Origin: an uncultured Clostridia bacterium
GTDB taxonomy: Bacteria; Bacillota; Clostridia; Oscillospirales; Ruminococcaceae
Length of the DNA stretch: 64,000 bases
Direction: 5' to 3'
Assembly: GCA_947089135.1 (NCBI GenBank)
Contig: CAMUJF010000014.1
Span: 1-64,000 of the forward strand
Below the pieces are notes generated by a model. The model saw nothing but the letters and a program-made list of their open reading frames with translations, was not told the DNA's origin and did not search any database. Positions 33,099 through 41,946 of the stretch are shown here, piece after piece. How positions within the stretch are numbered: the first letter of the stretch is position 1; every line of letters begins with the position of its first letter. The position numbers and the translations under genes are program-made.

Positions 33099-34037
33099 TT
33101 AAGTAGGCATAATATTAAAGTATTTTATTCTTCCTGTAAGGGACGATATCATGTCGAGCCGTACAATATCTTTATATTCCGATTTTACTAAATAGTAAAT
33201 GTACATTTCAAGCATTTTGATGTCACCGATAGTCCGCCCCTCAAGCTTAAACTGTTCAAATCCCATAGGCACATATTTTGTTTCTATATCATCCGGCGAA
33301 ATGTGAGTTGGAAAATCCTTTATGGTGTAAATATTGTAATCCATGTACTGACACAAAAACGGTTCTTTCACAATGTTTTCCCTGCCTATATCAAGACCGC
33401 TCCGCGCAACATTGCACAATTCGATCTGATATTTACCGATTGAACGGTAATGCTCTCCCCTTCTTGGACAGGCGGGCTGACAGCATGCATTCACAAGTAT
33501 TTCACATCTTTTCTTATCACTTATAAGAGCCAAATCGTCAAACTTATTGTTCCAATTGTAGTCAATCACCACCAAATTATAGTTCTTATCGAGTTCAGCA
33601 TTAAGATCGTTCATATCACGTATCTGTTTGCAAGTGGAAGAAGTTATCTTATATCCAGGATAATTTTCACGGATATACTGCTCCAATACAGGCGACATTA
33701 CAATAACCTCGTTCATGCCGTTATCAGCCATTTTCAGAATATCGTTACACACCTTGTCAGAAAGATGTTTTTCCTCGATAAGCGGATTGGTAAATGTAAA
33801 TCTGAGAGGTATTCCCCTGCTGTTAAACGCCTTCATTATCTTTTCGTTTATTGATCTGTCGTATTTTCCGGAAACGTTTCTACCGCCATTCCATAAGGCT
33901 CCCGAAAAATTACCGAACACCGAAGCTATTCTTATGTCGTCCCTGAAACGTTCGGGATAATTTTTCATATATGAATCCAGCAGTATGTTAAGACTAAAGT
34001 GCTCGGTAAAGCTCGGCAGATGATAATTAATACTCAT
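33099..34037 (-). CDS. Peptidase U32-like TIM-barrel protein of unknown function
   Basis: Cytoplasmic protein of 312 residues. Late segments NACCQPACPRRGEHY (near 185-200) and GFEQFKLEGRT (near 260-270) resemble the cysteine cluster and the FK-x-EGR motif of U32-type proteins, which bind an iron-sulfur cluster and serve in collagenase-like or tRNA/ubiquinone hydroxylation roles. The N-terminal half looks barrel-like (RIASVFGNFSGALWNGG, PLRFTFTNPLIEE). Enzymatic activity is unknown. It lies on the minus strand after pepV and 29 bases from it, so it may be co-transcribed with the dipeptidase. Confidence 0.6.
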   Translation of the reverse strand: MSINYHLPSFTEHFSLNILLDSYMKNYPERFRDDIRIASVFGNFSGALWNGGRNVSGKYDRSINEKIMKAFNSRGIPLRFTFTNPLIEEKHLSDKVCNDILKMADNGMNEVIVMSPVLEQYIRENYPGYKITSSTCKQIRDMNDLNAELDKNYNLVVIDYNWNNKFDDLALISDKKRCEILVNACCQPACPRRGEHYRSIGKYQIELCNVARSGLDIGRENIVKEPFLCQYMDYNIYTIKDFPTHISPDDIETKYVPMGFEQFKLEGRTIGDIKMLEMYIYYLVKSEYKDIVRLDMISSLTGRIKYFNIMPT

Positions 34038-34066
34038 TTTTATTTCTCCTATTCACTTTTATTTTG

Positions 34067-35449
34067 CTATTTTACGCCGCATATCGAACATATAGCCGCG
34101 GCAAAAATTTTCGCATTTTTTATAAGACTTTCACGGCTGATAGACTCGTCCGCACCGTGCATATTGTTCTCTTCGCCTGGAAACTCAGCTCCGAAAGCCA
34201 CGCCGCCAGCCGTTTCGTGGACGTATGTCCCGCCGCCGATAGCAACGCAGTATCCATTTTCTCCCGTCACAAGTTCGTATACCTCCAGCAGCTTTTTTAT
34301 CAGTGCGCTGTCCTCGGAAACATAGTGGGACTCCGAGATCATATCCGCATTCAGTTCGATTCCCGAAGCTGCCGCTTTTTCTGTAAGAGCCGCCAGTATC
34401 TCTCTGCTTGTTTTTGAGACAGGGAAACGCACGTCCTGCTTTGCTTCCAGTACTCCGTCCGTTTCGTACGAGCAGCTTATCACGCTCAAAACCGTGGTAA
34501 GTCCTCCCGAAATTTCGTCGGAGCACTTTATTCCAACGGACAAACCGTCTGTTTCACCATATGGGAACATTTCCGATAATGCCGACAACTTAGGGTCGCC
34601 GCATATTTCCGAAACCGCCGAAATAAGCGCGGTAACGGCGTTTGCTCCGTTTTCGGGTGTGGACGCGTGCGCTCCCTTTCCTTTTGCAGTGATTTTGGTC
34701 TTTCCGTCCGCATGTTCGGCGGAAATCGTTACTCCCTCAAATTTATGCGAAAAAGCCGAAACGTCCGCATTAGTGATATCAAGCACCGCCTCTGCATATT
34801 CGGGAACAGCGTTTACAGCTTTCCCTCCCGAAAGCGAGAGAATTTTCGGACAGACTGAAATCCTGTGAGTCACGCGGAGCATACCCTTTTCGGCATTTAT
34901 CACGGGGTACGAACCGTCAGGCGTGAACAGCATTTCGGGAAGCTTTTCCCTTTGTCGGTAATACGTCAAATCAGCCGAACCGTTCTCCTCATTTGTACCG
35001 AAAATAAGGCGGAAATTCTTTGCAGGCTTGATACTTAAAGCTTTCAAAACCTTTATGGCAAACAAAACCGCCGCCGCAGGACCTTTATCGTCTATAGCTC
35101 CCCTGCCGTAAAGTCTGCCGTTCTTTTCTGTCAGGTCAAAAGGCGGAACGCTCCAACCGCTGCCCTCGTGAACAACATCTAAATGGCACAATATTCCAAG
35201 CTCAGGAACTTCCTCGGTTTGATAATAGTCCGCTGTCCCAACATAATTGTCAATATTGCGGACATAAAGCCCCGCTTCGGAGCACATTTCAAGCATTTCT
35301 CCGAGAGCGCGGGCGGGCATTTCCCCGAACGGCGTGCCCTCCGCGGCTTCGCCCATTACCGAGGGAATGCGCACAAGTCTCCGCAAGTCGGAGATCATCT
35401 CATCGGCGTGGGAGTCGATATATGAAAAAATTTTGTCCATAGTATTCAT
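34067..35449 (-). CDS. M20 dipeptidase PepV-like
   Basis: Zinc-dependent dipeptidase (about 460 residues) of the PepV/Sapep group. Visible parts are LRRLVRIPSVMGEA, the metal site LCHLDVVHEGSGW (His and Asp), GRGAIDDKGPAAA (bridging Asp), FGTNEENGSADLTYY (Glu-Glu), FTPDGSYPVINAEKG and, near the C-terminus, IGGGTYVHETAGGVAFG (His). It cleaves small peptides inside the cell. Of three in-frame ATGs, 35449 is chosen because AAAGGG lies seven bases upstream. It begins 16 bases after a small RHH-like gene. Confidence 0.9.
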   Translation of the reverse strand: MNTMDKIFSYIDSHADEMISDLRRLVRIPSVMGEAAEGTPFGEMPARALGEMLEMCSEAGLYVRNIDNYVGTADYYQTEEVPELGILCHLDVVHEGSGWSVPPFDLTEKNGRLYGRGAIDDKGPAAAVLFAIKVLKALSIKPAKNFRLIFGTNEENGSADLTYYRQREKLPEMLFTPDGSYPVINAEKGMLRVTHRISVCPKILSLSGGKAVNAVPEYAEAVLDITNADVSAFSHKFEGVTISAEHADGKTKITAKGKGAHASTPENGANAVTALISAVSEICGDPKLSALSEMFPYGETDGLSVGIKCSDEISGGLTTVLSVISCSYETDGVLEAKQDVRFPVSKTSREILAALTEKAAASGIELNADMISESHYVSEDSALIKKLLEVYELVTGENGYCVAIGGGTYVHETAGGVAFGAEFPGEENNMHGADESISRESLIKNAKIFAAAICSICGVK

Positions 35450-35465
35450 AGGCATACCCTTTCGG

Positions 35466-35678
35466 TTATTTGTTTTCGCTGTCCTGTTTGCTGTCGACAT
35501 ACTCCGCGACTTTACTCATAATAGCGGAACGCAGAAAAGTATTCATCGGCGTTTCGGAAATTTCAACAGCCTGCTTCAACGCCTCATATTCAGCCATTTT
35601 AAGCTTTACCGACTGATATTTAAAATGCGTCTTGTCATATTTTTTATTCGCTGCCATCTGCGATTTTGTTATAGCCAT
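35466..35678 (-). CDS. Small ribbon-helix-helix-like regulator
   Basis: About 70 residues from ATG 35678 (behind GCGGTGG): a short basic N-terminus (ANKKYDKTHFKYQSVKLKM) giving a strand, then two helices (AEYEALKQAVEIS and MNTFLRSAIMSKVAEYVDS). This strand-helix-helix layout fits CopG/Arc-type repressors or MobC-like proteins. It precedes pepV by 16 bases and faces a divergent small gene across an intergenic region with three GTTNNAAC palindromes, which are probably its own operators. The fold call is from pattern only. Confidence 0.7.
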   Translation of the reverse strand: MAITKSQMAANKKYDKTHFKYQSVKLKMAEYEALKQAVEISETPMNTFLRSAIMSKVAEYVDSKQDSENK

Positions 35679-35720
35679 TTTACCACCGCTTTTAATTATT
35701 ATATCATTTTGCTCAACAAA

Positions 35721-35758
35721 GTTACAACGTATATAATTCACAAAATATACGTTGTAAC
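35721..35758. promoter_or_regulatory. Perfect 13-base inverted repeat operator
   Basis: GTTACAACGTATA (35721-35733) and TATACGTTGTAAC (35746-35758) are perfect complements with a 12-base centre. The right arm overlaps the minus-strand -35 (TTGTAA, 18-base spacer, TATAAT at 35703-35698) of the RHH-like gene. Each arm carries a GTTNNAAC core. Confidence 0.75.
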
Positions 35759-35775
35759 TTTATGCAAAAAGCACA

Positions 35776-35804
35776 TTGACACATGCGTTATAACGCATTA
35801 TAAT
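35776..35804 (+). promoter_or_regulatory. Promoter with a palindromic operator inside its spacer
   Basis: TTGACA (35776-35781), a 17-base spacer and TATAAT (35799-35804). The spacer is filled by the perfect 16-base palindrome ATGCGTTATAACGCAT (35783-35798), whose centre GTTATAAC matches the core of the neighbouring inverted repeat. A repressor there would directly block RNA polymerase. Confidence 0.8.
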
Positions 35805-35849
35805 ATTATTAAAGTCGAAAGACCAATTAACTCAAAAGGAGAAATAACT

Positions 35850-36098
35850 ATGGAAATGCCAACCTTACACGACATATTTTATAACATGAACGGTGAGAAA
35901 GCTTCTTCTCCCGAGCTTGAAGACGAAATGAGAGCCCTGCGGAGATATCTCGAGATCATGACAGAAAAAGGAAAAGTCAAAAAATCACCCGCCCAAAAAA
36001 TCGTATGTTCAGCGGAGGAAATTTCCCGGACCGCCAAATGCGCAGGATTTGCTCTTGGCTTTTCGGTCGCAGTAAGACTTTTTGTCATGCGTGATTAA
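35850..36098 (+). CDS. Small helical protein, possibly DUF6809-like
   Basis: Protein of 82 residues with an AAAAGGAG site nine bases before ATG. The start TLHDIFYNMNGEKASSPELEDEMRALRRYLEIM resembles short Clostridial proteins of the DUF6809 type (an LxDLYYGN-like opening and a helical body). The C-terminal 25 residues are hydrophobic with one Cys (CAGFALGFSVAVRLF) and may be a membrane helix. It is driven by a very strong promoter with a built-in operator, divergent from the RHH-like gene. Its stop overlaps the convergent fabV stop. Confidence 0.65.
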   Translation: MEMPTLHDIFYNMNGEKASSPELEDEMRALRRYLEIMTEKGKVKKSPAQKIVCSAEEISRTAKCAGFALGFSVAVRLFVMRD

Positions 36099-37273
36099 GC
36101 CAGACTTTCAATTTCTGCCGCCGTATCGGTATCCGCCTCGTAGTCCACACCCTCCGCGTCAAATCCAAAAAGCCTGTTGAAATCTGTACGGTAACCGTCA
36201 AGATCGGCGCACTTCCCGATATTTTCGTCGGAAATATTGTTCCATATTTCGGAAATTTTATTCTGAACGTCCCCGCGCATTTCCCAGTCATCCATGCGGA
36301 TAAGTCCCTCTTCGTCTGTCTTGACTTCGTCGCCGTAAAGCTTGTCCGCGAACATTCTGTACATCTGCTCAATACAGCCCTCATGAATATCCATTTCTTT
36401 CATAATTTTGTAAAGAATGGAAATATACAGCGGAACAATGGGGATTGCCGAGCTTGACTGGGTAACAAGAGCCTTGTTTACCGAAACGTAAGCCGATACT
36501 CCGCTTATGGACTTGGTTATCTCCTTTGCTGTCTCGGCAAGGTGAGCCTTTGCCCTGCCTATTGAACCGTCCTTGTAAATGGGGTGAGTCAGCTCCGGAC
36601 CGATGTAGGAGTACGCTACTGTTACTGCACCGTCCTCGATAGCGTCGGCAGCTTTGAGCGCGCCTATCCACTCTTTCCAATCCTCGCCGCCCATTACTTT
36701 AACCGTAGCAAAAATCTCCTGCTCTGTGGCGGGAGCAATGGTTACTTCGGACACCGCACCCGTTTTAACGTCAATGGTTTTATTTGTAAATTCCTTGCCT
36801 GTGGTTTTCAGCACAGAGCTGTACACAGTACCGTCGGAAGTAGTCCTGCGGGGAGCTGCAAGGCTGTAAACTACCATATCCACCTTGCCAAGATCTTTTT
36901 TGATGAGAGCAATTGTCTCGTCCTTTATCTCGCGTGAGAAAGCGTCGCCGTTTAAGGTTTTGGCGTACAGACCGTCCTTATGGGCGAACTCCTCAAAAGC
37001 TGCGGTGTTGTACCAGCCTGCGGAAGCGGTTTTACCGGCGCTGCCCTGCTTGTCAAAAATAACGCCTATAGTGGATGCCCCGCAGCCGTAAGCCGCAGAA
37101 ATGCGCGAAGCAAGACCGTATCCCATAGACGCTCCGATAACCAGAACCTTTTGGGGACCGCTGATTTTTCCCGCATTTTTGACATATTCGATTTGTTCCT
37201 TAACAATTGCTTTACAGCCGTCCGGGTGAGCTGTAGTGCAGATAAATCCTCTGATTTTGGGTTTTACAACCAT
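36095..37273 (-). CDS. fabV: Trans-2-enoyl-CoA/ACP reductase (NADH), FabV/Ter family
   Basis: NADH-dependent enoyl reductase (392 residues, normal for the family). Hallmarks are PKIRGFICTTAHPDGC, the nucleotide-binding GASMGYGLASRI, VIFDKQGSAGKTASAGWYN, YSLAAPRRT, and the catalytic Tyr-(x8)-Lys seen in YIGPELTHPIYKDGSIGRAK. In Clostridia it can serve fatty-acid synthesis or crotonyl-CoA reduction. A GAGAGGAG site precedes the ATG. It is convergent with, and overlaps by four bases, the small plus-strand gene. Confidence 0.94.
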   Translation of the reverse strand: MVVKPKIRGFICTTAHPDGCKAIVKEQIEYVKNAGKISGPQKVLVIGASMGYGLASRISAAYGCGASTIGVIFDKQGSAGKTASAGWYNTAAFEEFAHKDGLYAKTLNGDAFSREIKDETIALIKKDLGKVDMVVYSLAAPRRTTSDGTVYSSVLKTTGKEFTNKTIDVKTGAVSEVTIAPATEQEIFATVKVMGGEDWKEWIGALKAADAIEDGAVTVAYSYIGPELTHPIYKDGSIGRAKAHLAETAKEITKSISGVSAYVSVNKALVTQSSSAIPIVPLYISILYKIMKEMDIHEGCIEQMYRMFADKLYGDEVKTDEEGLIRMDDWEMRGDVQNKISEIWNNISDENIGKCADLDGYRTDFNRLFGFDAEGVDYEADTDTAAEIESLA

Positions 37274-37350
37274 TTATTGTACTCCTCTCGCTGTTAAAAT
37301 TATATATAAATATTTTACCACATTTTTTCAAAAAAATCAAGTACAAAAAA

Positions 37351-37370
37351 AGCCCGGAAAACTCCGGGCT
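37351..37370 (-). terminator. Terminator of the PadR/PspC operon
   Basis: Eight-base stem AGCCCGGA/TCCGGGCT with a four-base loop. On the minus strand it is followed by T7. Confidence 0.88.
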
Positions 37371-37381
37371 CATTCAAAATA

Positions 37382-37564
37382 TCAGCCTTGTTCGCTGGGC
37401 ATTATCAGAGCGGCAACGATGTACGCCGCTATACCGAAGCCCGAAAAGCAGAGTATCGCCCATATGAGACGCACCACAGTGGTGTCCACATTAAGATAGC
37501 GTGCAACGCCGGAGCATACTCCGCAGATTTTTCTGTCCGATTCGCATTTCATAAGCCTATTCAT
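37382..37564 (-). CDS. PspC-domain membrane protein
   Basis: Short PspC protein (60 residues): basic N-terminus, KICGVCSGVARYLNVDTTVVRLIW and one membrane helix (FSGFGIAAYIVAALIM). PspC proteins sense or stabilise stressed membranes. It overlaps the end of the DUF4097 gene by eight bases, with an AGGAGG site, and is last in a four-gene operon. Confidence 0.92.
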   Translation of the reverse strand: MNRLMKCESDRKICGVCSGVARYLNVDTTVVRLIWAILCFSGFGIAAYIVAALIMPSEQG

Positions 37565-38573
37565 AATCAGTTCCTCCTAAAAATTCAATATAGCAGTTTC
37601 CTGCCGTCATATCTATATTTATGCTGCCATTCGGCTTTTCGTTATCGGAAAGTTTCTCGGAAATTTCAATTTCGCTGATAACTCCGGCATTTTCGTCAGC
37701 TTGCTCAAGAGCGTTTCCCGTTTGCGTAGTAACAACTTCGGTAAGCATAGTAGTTTCCACATATTCACTGTCTGAATCCATACCGTCTATATAAACATTG
37801 CCAAGAGCCTTATCAACATTTATTTTGTAATCCTGTCTGTTTCCGACAAGGTTCATATTGAGTTCTCCGGCGGTCATTTTTATATTATTGTCGCCGTAAA
37901 TCTTACAATCGCTCAACAACATTTCGCCGGCAGTCATTGAAAGAAAAATATCTTTTAACGTACTGTTTGAAATGTTCACCTCTCCCGCCGTCATTTTAAT
38001 GGTTGTCGAATCAGAAGCGACTTCTGCAAGATACATACTTCCGGCGGAATTTTTGGTCGAAAGACGCTTTGAGGATATGCCGTTTACATAAAAGTCTCCA
38101 GCCGTCATGTTCAAGTTAACGCTGTCGTAAATCTTTTCGGGAACGGTGAGGAAAATTGACGAACTTCCTCCGTCAAAGTCTAAGAAATCAAAGGACATCA
38201 GCTTGACCGTCGGTGAATATTTTACGGTAAGACAGCCATCGTAAATATTATATTCAAAGCTGCCGGGGTCGATGTCGTATGTGCTTATGGATAATTCCTC
38301 GCCCTTTTCAATATAAAACGAACCCATTCCTATGTCAATGTCAAGCTTTGTAACCTCGTTTGCCATTTCATTGAGAGTAAGGAAATTTTCATTATTGTAG
38401 GGAGCTTCGGCAGCGCCCTCGCCGACAGCGTAGGTATTTGACGATCCTGCAAGATCAATGCTGAGATCGTTTGTGGAGATCATTCCTGTTCCAAGCATAA
38501 CGCATATACCTGTAAACCCTACAAAAATCAGGATAATTCCCGTGATCAGAAGCTTTAAGCAAGTTTTAAGCAT
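37557..38573 (-). CDS. DUF4097-type beta-repeat membrane protein
   Basis: Membrane-anchored protein (338 residues). The N-terminal helix (LLITGIILIFVGFTGICVMLG) is followed by a long extracellular beta-helix with repeated phrases such as NMTAGDFYVNG, KMTAGEVNIS, SMTAGEMLLSD and DMTAGNCYIE, the DUF4097 signature. The protein is regularly encoded with HAAS/PadR proteins in Firmicutes, and its role in envelope homeostasis is not well defined. It overlaps the upstream gene by one base (TGATG). Confidence 0.88.
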   Translation of the reverse strand: MLKTCLKLLITGIILIFVGFTGICVMLGTGMISTNDLSIDLAGSSNTYAVGEGAAEAPYNNENFLTLNEMANEVTKLDIDIGMGSFYIEKGEELSISTYDIDPGSFEYNIYDGCLTVKYSPTVKLMSFDFLDFDGGSSSIFLTVPEKIYDSVNLNMTAGDFYVNGISSKRLSTKNSAGSMYLAEVASDSTTIKMTAGEVNISNSTLKDIFLSMTAGEMLLSDCKIYGDNNIKMTAGELNMNLVGNRQDYKINVDKALGNVYIDGMDSDSEYVETTMLTEVVTTQTGNALEQADENAGVISEIEISEKLSDNEKPNGSINIDMTAGNCYIEFLGGTDYE

Positions 38574-39370
38574 CAGGCAGCCCTCCTTTTTCTGAACAGC
38601 CTTGCTATTCCTTTTACTGTAAACGGCAGCAGCTTAAAGAAGAATGCCAAAGCCGCCGAGAGAAACACAAACCCGATCCCCGCGCTGAGTATTGCCAAAA
38701 AAATCAATCCCAACCCCACGGGAGCGTTGGTAACGAGACGTATGATCCCGATAACAAACGCGATCACAGCAGCTACTATACAGCATATCGAGACAGCTCC
38801 GACCATAAAAGCAACAATGATTATTGCCAAAATAACCGGAACAATTCCGCACAAAAGAGGAATTCCAACAAAAATTCCTGCAAAAATCAGCAGAATTATA
38901 AGCCATGCGCTCATAGACTTTTTCCGTTCGGGCGGCGGAGTATAATCCTGCCTGTCGTTCTGTCCGGCGTTCTGATAGTAATCGTCGAACATTCCCTTGT
39001 TGTCGGTACCGTTATCGCTGTCAGTCTTAAAGGGCGTGCCCGCGGCGTGGAAATCCTCGTCCTTGGGAGCGTTCCCGAAAATGTCGTCGGGCTTTTTCAG
39101 CGAAGCGAAAACTCCCGTGCTGTTCTGCGGCATGGGCTTGCTCTCTTTGTATTTGAGGTACACCTCGCTGCGTGAGTAAGCGGAGGTCTCGCCGATAATG
39201 CTTCTTGCAAGAGCATATGGCTTGCCTAAATCCTCGATAACAGCCTGCTCGTTTTCGGGACCCGCTTCGTCGAAATATTCCGAATAGAAGCTGACAGCCA
39301 TGTCCCGTTCTTCCTTTGGAAGAGAAACAAGATCGGATTCAAGCTCAGCTAAGTATTCTTCGCGCGTCAT
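38573..39370 (-). CDS. HAAS/DUF1700 membrane protein
   Basis: 265 residues. An N-terminal HAAS domain (MTREEYLAELESDLVSLPKEERD, then YSEYFDEAG and DLGKPYALARSI) is followed by a polar linker and four membrane segments (about residues 150-250). HAAS domains usually associate with PadR-regulated membrane genes. It overlaps padR by four bases (ATGA) and DUF4097 by one. Confidence 0.9.
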   Translation of the reverse strand: MTREEYLAELESDLVSLPKEERDMAVSFYSEYFDEAGPENEQAVIEDLGKPYALARSIIGETSAYSRSEVYLKYKESKPMPQNSTGVFASLKKPDDIFGNAPKDEDFHAAGTPFKTDSDNGTDNKGMFDDYYQNAGQNDRQDYTPPPERKKSMSAWLIILLIFAGIFVGIPLLCGIVPVILAIIIVAFMVGAVSICCIVAAVIAFVIGIIRLVTNAPVGLGLIFLAILSAGIGFVFLSAALAFFFKLLPFTVKGIARLFRKRRAA

Positions 39371-39714
39371 AAATTAACCTCCTCGTCTTTGGGATTTGTG
39401 GACTGAGCCTGCTCCGAGATGATATTGTTGATCTTATCCCTGTAGACAAGCCATTCTTCACGGTATAGTTCAAGCTGTTCCTTTCCCTTTTCGGTAATTT
39501 GGTAGTAACGTCTGTTCCGTCCGAGATACTCCTGATCGTAGGTAGTCAGACATTCGCTTTTCAGCAGCCGTCTGAGAACGGGGTACAGCGTGGATTCCGA
39601 CATTTCCATTGCCTCGCGGATCTCCTGGGTTATTTTGTAACCGTAGGTATCCTCTCTTGCGACTACGGAAAGCACAAGCGCGTCAAGCAAAGCGGCGCTG
39701 ACCGGAAAAACCAT
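39367..39714 (-). CDS. PadR-family transcriptional regulator
   Basis: Winged-helix repressor (115 residues): LLDALVLSVVAREDTYGYKITQEI, MSESTLYPVLRRLLKSECLTTYDQEY and RRYYQITEKGKEQLELY are the standard PadR-N elements, with a short C-terminal dimer helix. It is first in the padR-HAAS-DUF4097-pspC operon and should repress it. An AAAGGAGGGC site precedes the ATG. Confidence 0.94.
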   Translation of the reverse strand: MVFPVSAALLDALVLSVVAREDTYGYKITQEIREAMEMSESTLYPVLRRLLKSECLTTYDQEYLGRNRRYYQITEKGKEQLELYREEWLVYRDKINNIISEQAQSTNPKDEEVNL

Positions 39715-39755
39715 ATTAGCCCTCCTTTTATATTTTTACTTTTTGTTTAGCATTT

Positions 39756-40208
39756 TTAAGCGTCCGACAGATCGGACAAATTGGAAAAGAATTTTTCCGA
39801 ACCAACGTAATATACCGACAAAAATTCATCTGATACAACGCCGTTCACCAAATTATCGCTTACAGAAACCTTTATTATTTTTGAATTTTCATAGGTAACA
39901 TACTCCATGATTTTTTCATATGCTTTATCATTTTCCTGCTTTACAACAGAAGGAGTTTTCTCCTGATAAAGAGTTATGATGTATTGCGGTACTGCTTCGC
40001 TTTCGGGTTCGGAAGCTTCCGTCCAGTTATCCTCGTCAAAAAAGACGGTAATATCCGACTGGCTTTGCTGCACAAGACCGGCAACTCTGTTATGATCCGA
40101 CGCGGTCAATACTTCAATGCTGCACAGCTTTTCACCTTTTGAACTGCCGCACCCTGCAAGCATCACTGACATAACAACAGTTAACACGCATAACAGCAAT
40201 TTTTTCAT
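39756..40208 (-). CDS. Small lipoprotein of unknown function
   Basis: 150 residues. A signal peptide with lipobox LAGC (Cys20) is followed by a soluble domain that I do not recognise (LCSIEVLTASDHNRV, ITVFFDEDNW, QYIITLYQEKTPSVV). It is transcribed from a strong promoter and ends 41 bases before the padR gene on the same strand. Readthrough into that operon is possible, as no terminator is visible between them. Confidence 0.8.
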   Translation of the reverse strand: MKKLLLCVLTVVMSVMLAGCGSSKGEKLCSIEVLTASDHNRVAGLVQQSQSDITVFFDEDNWTEASEPESEAVPQYIITLYQEKTPSVVKQENDKAYEKIMEYVTYENSKIIKVSVSDNLVNGVVSDEFLSVYYVGSEKFFSNLSDLSDA

Positions 40209-40253
40209 AAAAGATTACCTCCCGATTAAAACGTCATGCACAAGTCTGACATT

Positions 40254-40282
40254 ATTATACAGCATATAATATCATTTGTCAA
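40254..40282 (-). promoter_or_regulatory. Sigma-A promoter of the lipoprotein gene
   Basis: Minus-strand TTGACA (40282-40277), a 17-base spacer and TATAAT (40259-40254). Confidence 0.85.
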
Positions 40283-40531
40283 TACATATTTGAAAAAAAC
40301 TTTATTTTTTTAGAAAAAAGTTCTTCTCAGCAGCCCGGATATCCATACGGCAAGCTATTTTAATACACAGACAAAATTATAAAAAATGCAAACTTCTCCG
40401 GTTTGATTCATACAAAACGCATTTGTGCGGCGATATAAATAAAATTCATTCTAAACTACCAGTTTATAAGCATAAAACGCCGAAAAACGTCAATACTGAA
40501 TCTAAAATGCAGTTGAAAGGAACGGTAGACC
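40283..40531. other. Intergenic region before enolase
   Basis: AT-rich, divergent promoter region. I see no gene, riboswitch or terminator. A promoter for enolase must lie here, but no box pair stands out. The enolase ribosome site is GAAAGGAA at 40514-40521. Confidence 0.4.
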
Positions 40532-41788
40532 ATGTTTGAACAAAAAGCGGTCATAGAAAAAGTTATTGGACGGGAAATAATTGATTCCCGCGGAAATCCT
40601 ACAGTTGAAGCGGAAGTGTGGCTCTCAGACGGAACAGCAGGCAGAGGGGCGGCTCCCAGCGGAGCAAGCACCGGTATTTACGAAGCTCTGGAGCTGCGCG
40701 ACGGCAACGAGAACCGTTATTGCGGAAAAGGCGTACAGAAAGCTGTCTCCAACGTTAATACAACGCTGAATACGGCTCTTAAAGGTATAAACGCCGCAGA
40801 CACTCACACCGTGGACAATGCAATACTGAATGCGGACGGCACACCCGACAAATCAAAGTTGGGCGCAAACGCTATGCTTGCGGTATCGCTTGCGGCGGCA
40901 AAAGCGGCGGCGAATCATTACCGTATGCCCGTTTACCGTTTTCTCGGCGGAGTAAACGGCAGAAAGCTTCCCATGCCGATGATGAATATTCTCAACGGCG
41001 GCGCGCACGCGGCAAACAACCTTGACGTCCAGGAATTCATGATAATCCCTAAGGGTGCGGAAAGCTTCCGCGAGGGGCTCCGCCAATGTGCGGAGGTCTA
41101 TCACAGGCTTGCAAAAATTCTCAAAGCAAAAAGTCTTAGCACAGGCGTAGGCGACGAGGGAGGATTTGCTCCGAATCTTTCCGGCGAAGAAGAAGCCATA
41201 GAGCTTATCCTTGAAGCGGTTGAGGCGGCGGGTTACAAAGCGGGAACGGATTTCGCCATAGCTCTGGACGCTGCTTCAAGTGAATGGAAAGCCGAAGGCA
41301 AAGGGTATTTTCTGCCGAAGAAAAAGCTGTCCCGAACTGCGGACGAGCTTATTGAGGAATGGAAAAGGCTTTGCGGAAAATACCCGATAATTTCAATTGA
41401 GGATCCTCTTGACGAGGAGGATTGGGACGGCTGGAAAAAGCTTACCGAGCAGCTCGGCAGCAAGGTAAAGCTTGTAGGAGACGATCTTTTTGTAACAAAT
41501 CCCACGCGTCTTAAAAAGGGTATCGACAACGGCTGCGCAAATTCTATTCTTATAAAGCTGAATCAAATAGGAACGGTCTCCGAGACTCTTTCGGCTATCG
41601 CGCTGGCAAAAGAGAACGGTTACGGAACGATAATTTCCCATCGAAGCGGTGAGACCGAGGATACCTTTATTGCCGACCTTGCGGTTGCAGTAAACGCAGG
41701 TCAGATAAAAACAGGCGCACCATGCCGAAGCGAGCGTACCGCAAAGTACAACAGGCTTATAAGAATTGAAGAACAACTTTATAAATAA
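40532..41788 (+). CDS. eno: Enolase
   Basis: Glycolytic phosphopyruvate hydratase (418 residues; typical is 430). Hallmarks are GREIIDSRGNPTVEAEVW, GAAPSGASTGIYEALELRD, GANAMLAVSLA, PMPMMNILNGGAHAANNLDVQEFMI, VGDEGGFAPN (catalytic Glu), ALDAASSEW, SIEDPLDEEDWDGW, VGDDLFVTNP, ILIKLNQIGTVSET (catalytic Lys) and ISHRSGETEDTFIADLAVA. The C-terminus is slightly short but complete (RYNRLI-like, KYNRLIRIEEQL). Confidence 0.97.
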   Translation: MFEQKAVIEKVIGREIIDSRGNPTVEAEVWLSDGTAGRGAAPSGASTGIYEALELRDGNENRYCGKGVQKAVSNVNTTLNTALKGINAADTHTVDNAILNADGTPDKSKLGANAMLAVSLAAAKAAANHYRMPVYRFLGGVNGRKLPMPMMNILNGGAHAANNLDVQEFMIIPKGAESFREGLRQCAEVYHRLAKILKAKSLSTGVGDEGGFAPNLSGEEEAIELILEAVEAAGYKAGTDFAIALDAASSEWKAEGKGYFLPKKKLSRTADELIEEWKRLCGKYPIISIEDPLDEEDWDGWKKLTEQLGSKVKLVGDDLFVTNPTRLKKGIDNGCANSILIKLNQIGTVSETLSAIALAKENGYGTIISHRSGETEDTFIADLAVAVNAGQIKTGAPCRSERTAKYNRLIRIEEQLYK

Positions 41789-41946
41789 CGCTTGTAATAT
41801 ATAATAGCTCTAAATGTAATATATGTTATATAACAGGTATGCCATAAAATATTTTGGTATACCTGTTTGACATTTTCGGGAAAATATGGTATACTTAAAA
41901 AAATATTTATTAAATTTTTGACAATAAAAATAAAGGAGGCTGCATC

